DNA from: Thiobacillaceae bacterium
GTDB lineage: Bacteria; Pseudomonadota; Gammaproteobacteria; Burkholderiales; Thiobacillaceae
Assembly (NCBI GenBank): GCA_024643305.1
Contig: JAHENE010000007.1
Location: forward strand, 1-19,466
Length of the DNA stretch: 19,466 nucleotides
Reading direction: 5' to 3'
Shown: positions 15,006-19,466 of the stretch, in pieces
Position numbering within the stretch: the first letter of the stretch is position 1
How the letters are laid out: every line of letters begins with the position of its first letter
The notes under the pieces: generated by a model
Seen by the model: the letters and a program-made list of their open reading frames with translations, nothing else
What the model was told of the DNA's origin: nothing
The model's database searches: none
Made by a program: the position numbers and the translations under genes

Positions 15006-16141
15006 TGAAGAACGAACTTTCTTCCGAAGACAGCCTGCGGCTCAATGTGCTGATGATGGCCAACCCCGTACAGGCGGTGCGCATCGACGAAGGCGCAATG
15101 ACGCTCTACGCCCTTACCGAGAGCGGCGAGGCGAAAATCCAGCTGCACCCAAACTGCCGCGCCGATCAGTACACCGGCCGGGTCAAGGAGTTCCTCGGCG
15201 GCCATGCACTCGGCTCGCCCGGCGGCTACCCGGTCTACCTGCAGCGCTGGACGCGCATGGGCCAGACCTCGGACAAAAACCTGGAAGCTTTGCTGCTGCT
15301 GGGCGAACCTGAAGCGGTGGTAGCGGTTGCGCATGCGCCCGGTCTCACCGATGAGCTTGCACGACGGGCATGGTGGTGCCAGCCCACCATGGAAATCGCA
15401 CGCTGGATGCTGGAAAAGGAAGCCGTCATCCAGGGGCAGATGGGCAAGGTGCTGGCCGATTTTTTGATCGAGCATCTGCCATTCGAGGAAAGCACGGATG
15501 CCCGCATGCACACCATTCGCCTGGTGCTCTACGGCAAGCTCGCCGATGAACAGACTACGGCCAAGCTCTGGCGCATGGCCAAGGGCGTGCCCTACTACTT
15601 TATCGGCTTTCTGGAATTCATGCCGGAGACGCTGCCTGACGACCAACCCGCGCGCGCCGATTATGCTGAGGCCGAAAAAGTGCTTGGGCCGCTGGCCAAA
15701 AGCGGCAATGTCTACGCCGAACGTTTCCTCTCCCTGCTCTCTGCCAACGGACAAACCTATCTGAAAGCCATTGCCGAAGTTTTGACAAGACCTTCCACCT
15801 CGCTGGTTGTTTATGCGCTGCTCGATGCCATCAGCCGCTACTTTCACAGCATGGGCTATCCAATCAAGACAGAAAACCTGGAAGATCTGTTTGCCCAAGC
15901 CAGCGCGATTACACGCGGAGAACAGGAAGCACCGCAAGAATTGCAGGCCGTGCTGGCTGCCGCACCGCAATATCGCCAGGGCATCGAAGCCATGCTGGCG
16001 CTGTCCGGCCTCACCAGCAAAACTGCCGACCCCTGGCTGCTGCGCAACTCTGCCGTGGGTGCGCTGATGCGGCGTAAAATTGAGCCATTGATTTCCCCCA
16101 TCAACATGGCAGTGCAGGTCATGAGAATCCCCGTGAAATGA
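15005..16141 (+). CDS. dsrS: DsrS-like protein
   Basis: A 378-residue soluble protein that I recognise as DsrS-like, from the N-terminal SPxDSLRLNVLxAN-type block, MTLYALTESGEAKIQLHPNC, GSPGGYPVYLQRWTRMG, LLLLGEPEAVVAVAHAPGLTDELARRAWW and the C-terminal AVGALMRRKIEP. In Allochromatium vinosum dsrS closes the dsr operon for oxidation of stored sulfur; from memory, mutants there have lowered levels of Dsr proteins, and the mechanism is unknown. No catalytic motif or cofactor site is visible, and the protein is largely helical. A TTG at 15002 is possible, but the ATG at 15005 overlaps the VWA stop and is preferred. Its own stop overlaps the next ATG by four bases. The family assignment is from memory of the sequence. 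Confidence 0.7.
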   Translation: MKNELSSEDSLRLNVLMMANPVQAVRIDEGAMTLYALTESGEAKIQLHPNCRADQYTGRVKEFLGGHALGSPGGYPVYLQRWTRMGQTSDKNLEALLLLGEPEAVVAVAHAPGLTDELARRAWWCQPTMEIARWMLEKEAVIQGQMGKVLADFLIEHLPFEESTDARMHTIRLVLYGKLADEQTTAKLWRMAKGVPYYFIGFLEFMPETLPDDQPARADYAEAEKVLGPLAKSGNVYAERFLSLLSANGQTYLKAIAEVLTRPSTSLVVYALLDAISRYFHSMGYPIKTENLEDLFAQASAITRGEQEAPQELQAVLAAAPQYRQGIEAMLALSGLTSKTADPWLLRNSAVGALMRRKIEPLISPINMAVQVMRIPVK

Positions 16142-16359
16142 AACTCTATCTCGACCCCTCGCAAATCAAGGAACTGCCGGCGCTGATCCGCAGCCCCAAC
16201 AAGACGCGCAAGCGCTATCCGGAAGGGGTGGTGGAAACCGTGGCGAGCGAAGCCGAAGCACTCGAGCGTGCGGAGGAAAACTTGCATCCGGCAATCGTAA
16301 TCGGCCCTTCGCGTTCGTCTGAAGGATTCAGAATTTTTTATCTGGTCAGGTGGCTCTAA
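16138..16359 (+). CDS. Conserved small protein of 73 residues, unknown function
   Basis: A 73-residue soluble protein with no recognised domain. It has mixed charge, with a basic segment (SPNKTRKRYPEGVVETV), an acidic helix (SEAEALERAEENLHPAIVIGPS) and a C terminus ending in IFYLVRWL. There are no cysteines and no signal peptide. The strongest evidence that it is real is its position: its ATG overlaps the DsrS stop (ATGA), and its TAA overlaps the next ATG (TAATG). The codon use also matches the flanking genes. It could be a binding partner or subunit for the DsrS-like or AAA+/VWA proteins, but this is inference from the operon only. Confidence 0.78.
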   Translation: MKLYLDPSQIKELPALIRSPNKTRKRYPEGVVETVASEAEALERAEENLHPAIVIGPSRSSEGFRIFYLVRWL

Positions 16360-16754
16360 TGGAAGAGTTCAAACGTAAACCCATCAACATCCCGGTCGTT
16401 TCCGCGGACCAACCACAGGATCAGGCCTTGAGCGCCTGCTCCGAAGCCGAGCCGTTCGCACTCATGGTGCTGGGCGACAGCATGGAGCCGGAATTTCTCG
16501 ATCAGGAAATCATCGTCATCGAGCCCGAAGGCCTGGCCAAGGACGGCTCCTATGTCATCGCATTTCACAATGAGGAATATACCTTTCGCCAGTTGCTGAA
16601 ACGCGATGCCGGCTGGGCGCTGCATGCGCTCAACCCGTCCTACCCGGATCACCCCATTGCAGATTTATCCTGCATCAAGGGCGTGGTGATCTTGAAAAAA
16701 CAGCCGGGCAGACGCAAATCAGTCAAATACTACATCGAACCGGAGAAACACTAA
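16359..16754 (+). CDS. S24 (LexA/UmuD-fold) protein, probably without peptidase activity
   Basis: A 131-residue protein with the S24 peptidase fold seen in LexA and UmuD. The nucleophile motif is VLGDSMEPEFLDQEIIVIEP with Ser41. The catalytic Lys of LexA/UmuD lies in a TVKRL/TVKKL motif. The aligned stretch here is EEYTFRQLLKR, with Arg77 in the Lys position. There is no N-terminal helix-turn-helix and no Ala-Gly cleavage site, so this is not an SOS repressor. It may be a structural or regulatory use of the fold. A GTG at 16350 is possible, but ATG 16359 has AGGTGG five bases upstream and overlaps the preceding stop. Its TAA overlaps the next ATG. Confidence 0.86.
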   Translation: MEEFKRKPINIPVVSADQPQDQALSACSEAEPFALMVLGDSMEPEFLDQEIIVIEPEGLAKDGSYVIAFHNEEYTFRQLLKRDAGWALHALNPSYPDHPIADLSCIKGVVILKKQPGRRKSVKYYIEPEKH

Positions 16755-16978
16755 TGCCCTACTTCGTTTACGAAATCCACCCATTTCAAATCGTCAAGAA
16801 AATCGCCGAGTTCGACAAGTTCAAGGATGCTTCTGGACATGCCAAGGAACTGCGCGGCAAGCTGACGGGTGCCGACAACTATTCCATCAAGGTCATCTTT
16901 GCCGAGAACGAATTGCACGCCGAAGAGATACTGGGTGAAGTGCGCGAGAAGCCGCCGACCACCGGCGAGGATTATTGA
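16754..16978 (+). CDS. Conserved small protein of 74 residues, unknown function
   Basis: A 74-residue soluble protein starting MPYFVYEIHPFQIVKKIAEFDKF and ending with an acidic tail (REKPPTTGEDY). It reads as a short beta strand, a basic amphipathic helix (KDASGHAKELRGKL), a strand (YSIKVIFAEN) and another helix (ELHAEEILGEV). This beta-alpha-beta-alpha pattern is a plausible small fold. I recall similar proteins in sulfur-oxidising proteobacteria but cannot name the family. The ATG shares a base with the S24 stop (TAATG), with GGAG eight bases before it. It is the last gene before the inverted-repeat element, which begins ten bases after its stop. Confidence 0.78.
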   Translation: MPYFVYEIHPFQIVKKIAEFDKFKDASGHAKELRGKLTGADNYSIKVIFAENELHAEEILGEVREKPPTTGEDY

Positions 16979-16988
16979 TTTAATGCCC

Positions 16989-17148
16989 TGCGCACCCTCA
17001 GAAATCGTCGCGAGCAGGCTCGGCTGCAAGGCGCGCGGCGCGCGGCGCGCGGCGCGCAGGAAGCGGAATGTATACGGATATACATGAGCATTCCGAGTAC
17101 CAAGCAACACAGCAGACGAAACGCGCAGTAGATTTATGAGGATGCGCA
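16989..17148. repeat. 160-bp MITE/REP-like element with terminal inverted repeats
   Basis: The gap between the 74-residue and Cys-rich genes is nearly filled by one symmetrical element. Its ends are TGCGCACCCTCAGAAATC (16989-17006) and GATTTATGAGGATGCGCA (17131-17148), which are inverted repeats matching at 16 of 18 positions. Inside are four GGCGCGC tandem units, a palindrome ATGTATA/TATACAT (17068-17074, 17079-17085) and flanking GGAATG/CATTCC (17065-17070, 17089-17094). It encodes no protein. From memory, similar sequences with the GGAATGTA...TACATGAGCATTCC core recur between genes in beta- and gammaproteobacteria. No clear target-site duplication was seen. The right end supplies GAGG (17138-17141), eight bases before the next ATG. 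Confidence 0.75.
17030..17057 (+). repeat. Four tandem copies of GGCGCGC
   Basis: Four perfect 7-bp units of GGCGCGC lie in the left half of the inverted-repeat element. The unit is not a multiple of three and is outside any gene. It could be a slippage expansion specific to this copy of the element. Confidence 0.9.
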
Positions 17149-17149
17149 C

Positions 17150-17593
17150 ATGAGTGAGTACAACGAGGATGCATACCGCGATGCCCGCAAGTCGGTCAAC
17201 CCGACTCCGTGCGCTTTTGAAAAGGGTGTGCTGGCTCGCTGCATCACCTGCAGCAAAGCGGAGAAACATCTGCTGGCAGAACGGGAAACAATCAATTGCG
17301 GCGACGCTATTGCGCAGGCCCGCTGCCTGGAGCTGAAAACTCTTTTGCGCGGCCACTCCGCTTTCGCGCTGAAGATTCCACATGTTGGCGCGCAACTGCC
17401 TCACGCCAAGGAGCTCAAAATCCAGTGCGGCGGCCTTAAAGGACTGCAATCGGCCATGAATGGCAGCGACAAGGTGGAAGACGCCTTCGCACTGATTGAG
17501 TCAGCGATTTCCAGCCATGGCAGCCTCGATTCATTTCCCTACTCGAATATCGTGCAGGGCGTGGTGCACTTCGAAGCGCGCAGGCGGGGTTAA
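17150..17593 (+). CDS. Cys-rich conserved protein, possible metal or Fe-S binding
   Basis: A 147-residue soluble protein without a signal peptide that I cannot assign to a named family. The N-terminal part holds a four-cysteine pattern, C21-x9-C31-x2-C34-x15-C50, in PCAFEKGVLARCITCSK and TINCGD. Further Cys are at about 59 and 93 (KIQCGGLKGLQ). The pattern suits a zinc or iron-sulfur site. The rest is helical, with SLDSFPYSNIVQGVVHFEARRR at the end. I recall similar proteins in sulfur-oxidising proteobacteria. The ATG at 17150 uses GAGG contributed by the right inverted repeat of the upstream element. It probably belonged to the same operon as the S24 and 74-residue genes before the element arrived, which is inference. 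Confidence 0.8.
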   Translation: MSEYNEDAYRDARKSVNPTPCAFEKGVLARCITCSKAEKHLLAERETINCGDAIAQARCLELKTLLRGHSAFALKIPHVGAQLPHAKELKIQCGGLKGLQSAMNGSDKVEDAFALIESAISSHGSLDSFPYSNIVQGVVHFEARRRG

Positions 17594-17706
17594 TTCGACT
17601 GACACCTTGACATTGAATTGAACCAGGCCGATGCTGGTACGATTCTTCACTTTTAGGCAGATTTTTTGCGCAAAGCTTCACAAGAAATTATTTCATGAGG
17701 CAAACC

Positions 17707-18366
17707 ATGGGTCCACGTCTCTCCAAAAGATCAGGCATCGTCCTGGTCATTTTGAGCTTCAATTGCGCCCATGAAGCCATGGCTGAATCAAATCTGAATT
17801 TGTCTATTCCACAAGACATTCTCACCAACAAGAGCAATTCCCTCCCGAAACAAGATTCACTCACTAACCCCGAAGAGCAAGAGATTCAACGCTCACCGAA
17901 GCAAATGTTCTACGTTCAAAATGCCAATGAGAAAATCCTTCGAAGGTTAAAAGCAGTACCTGCTCAAGATCAGTTTGGAAAACAGATCTGTGGAAAAATT
18001 GAATATCGTGCCAAAGTTCGTCCAAACGGTGAATTAGAGGTAGTTGAGGTTATCCCTGTAAAGCAAAAAGGCAAGTACGAAAGAAAAGTGGCGGTCTATC
18101 TAGAGCAAAATCAAAGCTTGCGAGATTCTAAAGAGGTATCAAGAATGGAAACCTTTACCTCTGATGACGATGAAATCAATATATTTGTAAATGCCATGAT
18201 TGAAGCAATACACGCCGCTGCCCCCTTCCCGCAGTACCAAGACGACGCAAACATTTCCCAGATGAGCGGGACACAAAGAACAATAAAGAGATTCAACCTG
18301 ATCTATGGCACCTTTTGGCGTGAATGCCATAGTTGGACCCCGCCCACTAGAATTAATCCTCAGTAA
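17707..18366 (+). CDS. Putative secreted protein with a TonB-C-like domain, A+T-rich
   Basis: A protein of about 219 residues. The N terminus MGPRLSKRSGIVLVILSF...AHEAMAES is a signal peptide with a basic start and an AMA cut site. A Ser/Asn/Gln-rich stretch follows to about residue 65. The C-terminal half resembles the TonB C-terminal fold: GKIEYRAKVRPNGELEVVEV, an insertion, then a helix ending in AIHAAAPFPQYQ and a final strand KRFNLIYGTF. The classic N-terminal TonB anchor and Pro-rich linker are missing. ATG 17707 has GAGG six bases upstream and is preferred to ATG 17695. Codon use is clearly more A+T-rich than that of the flanking genes, which suggests later acquisition. It sits between two cluster genes with 113 and 122 bp gaps and may have its own promoter. 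Confidence 0.65.
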   Translation: MGPRLSKRSGIVLVILSFNCAHEAMAESNLNLSIPQDILTNKSNSLPKQDSLTNPEEQEIQRSPKQMFYVQNANEKILRRLKAVPAQDQFGKQICGKIEYRAKVRPNGELEVVEVIPVKQKGKYERKVAVYLEQNQSLRDSKEVSRMETFTSDDDEINIFVNAMIEAIHAAAPFPQYQDDANISQMSGTQRTIKRFNLIYGTFWRECHSWTPPTRINPQ

Positions 18367-18488
18367 ACTGATATTGCTTTCGTCCAATATGTTTCCAAGA
18401 AGGCACCCCACTAAGGCGGAATAGTATTTGTCTCAAGACATATACAAAACACCACCACGAATGCAGAGCTTGTCTTAGAGGAAGCACC

Positions 18489-19466
18489 ATGCACAACTTC
18501 CACGAACTGGTCGAAACGGTACAAAGAAACTGCCACATTGCGGATGCCAACCACGCCCGCAATATGACCATGTGCACCTACCTTCTGGAAATGCGCGAAT
18601 TCTTCCGCTGGGAAAACGAGCTGCCGCTCAGCCAACAGCCGCCGCGCGCGGAAATCGGCCCCTGGATCGTCGCCCGCGAATCGCTATGGGAAACCCTGGA
18701 AGAGGACGACTTCGCCGCCTTGCCGGTCAAGGGCCATGCCATCGACCCGTTCGAAAGCCGTGCTGTAAACCTTGAGTTACTCCCGGAAGGCCTGGTCTAC
18801 GGCGCAGGTATTGGGCGTTATCGCAAACCCCACTTCTTCCTTGGCGAACTCATGCGCAAGGAAGAACGTGAGGGACTCACCATCTACGTTACCGGTTGCG
18901 AGTATGCGCGCGACCTTTCCACCCTTCCAGCCGCCTACCAGGATGGCGCCATTTTCCTGCGCACTGATGCGTTGAAACGGGCTCTGTGGGAGAAGGTCGA
19001 ATTGTGGGGGCAGAAAAAACCCGAGGGCGCCATGAAAAAGGCCTTGCAATGTTACGGCTTTGAGCATGATCCCGAGACTGCACTCCTGCGCATGACTGAA
19101 GCCGAAAGCGAGGCCGTCATCCTGCACGAAGTGGGTGAGGCACGCGCAGATAAATTATTGGGTGCCGATTGGAAGAAAATGCTCGCCAGCCTTACCCACC
19201 GGCATGCTGAAGTGCTGGCCAGATCAGTGCGCGACAACCTGGCTGACTGCCTTTCCACCCTGCCCGCGCTGATTGAAAACGAGGCCTGGTGCAGCCTGCA
19301 TTACTACATGGCCGAGTTTGATGGCCTGCGTCTGGTGCTGTTTCCTAAGCTGACTGAAGCTTACAAGAACTGGTGCGGCAACGGTCGGCACGATGGACTG
19401 CTCAAGGCCATCAAAGAAGGGCAGCGGCACTGGAGCAATCAGGCGGAAATGCTGCTGGGCATTTAC
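18489..19466 (+). CDS. Sfum_1244 family protein (runs off the right edge)
   Basis: 326 residues are present without a stop; the 3' end lies outside the window. The N terminus MHNFHELVETVQRNCHIADA, the YLLEMREFFRWENELPL block, WIVARESLWETLEEDDFAALPV, GLVYGAGIGRYRKPHFFLGEL and the later LHEVGEA helix match my memory of the Sfum_1244 family, named after a Syntrophobacter fumaroxidans locus and without known function. It is soluble, with no signal peptide. HEVGE (213-217) in a helical context is a possible metal-ligand set. AGGA (18479-18482), six bases before the ATG, makes the start firm. It is the last visible gene of the AAA+/VWA/DsrS-like region, and its placement there is conserved-looking but unproven. 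Confidence 0.82.
   Translation, partial: MHNFHELVETVQRNCHIADANHARNMTMCTYLLEMREFFRWENELPLSQQPPRAEIGPWIVARESLWETLEEDDFAALPVKGHAIDPFESRAVNLELLPEGLVYGAGIGRYRKPHFFLGELMRKEEREGLTIYVTGCEYARDLSTLPAAYQDGAIFLRTDALKRALWEKVELWGQKKPEGAMKKALQCYGFEHDPETALLRMTEAESEAVILHEVGEARADKLLGADWKKMLASLTHRHAEVLARSVRDNLADCLSTLPALIENEAWCSLHYYMAEFDGLRLVLFPKLTEAYKNWCGNGRHDGLLKAIKEGQRHWSNQAEMLLGIY

Noticed and set aside
14993..15970. 325-codon open frame on the minus strand
   Set aside because: It lies opposite the DsrS-like gene, which has the better start, overlaps and family match.
16350..16754. S24-fold protein as a LexA-type SOS repressor
   Set aside because: There is no helix-turn-helix, no Ala-Gly cleavage site, and Arg stands in place of the catalytic Lys.
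16989..17148. Insertion sequence
   Set aside because: The inverted repeats enclose only 124 bp with no transposase and no clear target duplication, so at most it is a non-autonomous element.
17607..17643. Promoter for the A+T-rich gene (TTGACA at 17607-17612 with TACGAT at 17638-17643)
   Set aside because: The spacing of 25 bp is too long for a standard promoter, and no other pair fits well.

Overview
The window looks like chromosome of a betaproteobacterium, most likely a sulfur-oxidising member of the Nitrosomonadales (Sulfuricella, Sulfuritalea or Thiobacillus type). The reasons are moderately high G+C, very compact gene packing with many 1-8 bp stop/start overlaps, a proB/CNP1-like pair, an Ala/Pro-rich lipoprotein of a type I associate with Betaproteobacteria, and a right-hand cluster with a DsrS-like protein and an Sfum_1244-family protein. 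The taxonomic placement is inference from gene content. No rRNA, tRNA, CRISPR array, transposase or phage gene was seen.

Left part (1-7700), mostly housekeeping. The 5' part of proB, running off the left edge, and a CNP1-like exported protein lie on the minus strand. Divergent to them are a secreted GlcG/HbpS-like protein and rlmM (23S rRNA 2'-O-methyltransferase). A small lipoprotein built from heptapeptide repeats follows, with its own likely promoter and a strong terminator. Next on the minus strand are rmuC, a thioredoxin with a WCPPC active site, and a class I aminotransferase. A secreted thermonuclease-like protein is transcribed divergently from rmuC. It is followed by an EamA/DMT transporter whose leader can form mutually exclusive terminator and antiterminator hairpins.

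Middle part (7727-12458), minus strand. purT, a group II truncated haemoglobin and a membrane-anchored protein of unknown function are transcribed in that order and are translationally coupled. typA (bipA) lies beyond them with its own probable promoter.

Right part (12568-19466), plus strand, is the unusual region. A MoxR-type AAA+ ATPase is followed by a DUF2201/VWA protein carrying both an HExxH metal motif and an intact MIDAS. Then come a DsrS-like protein, a 73-residue protein, an S24-fold protein with Arg where the catalytic Lys should be, and a 74-residue protein. From the VWA gene onward these are joined by 1-4 bp overlaps. A 160-bp MITE/REP-like element with 18-bp terminal inverted repeats comes next, and its right end supplies the ribosome binding site of the following Cys-rich gene. 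The region ends with an A+T-richer secreted TonB-C-like protein and an Sfum_1244-family gene cut by the right edge. I read this as a candidate MoxR/VWA chaperone-like module tied to sulfur oxidation and built with unstudied partners. The sequence supports the cluster. The joint function is a hypothesis.
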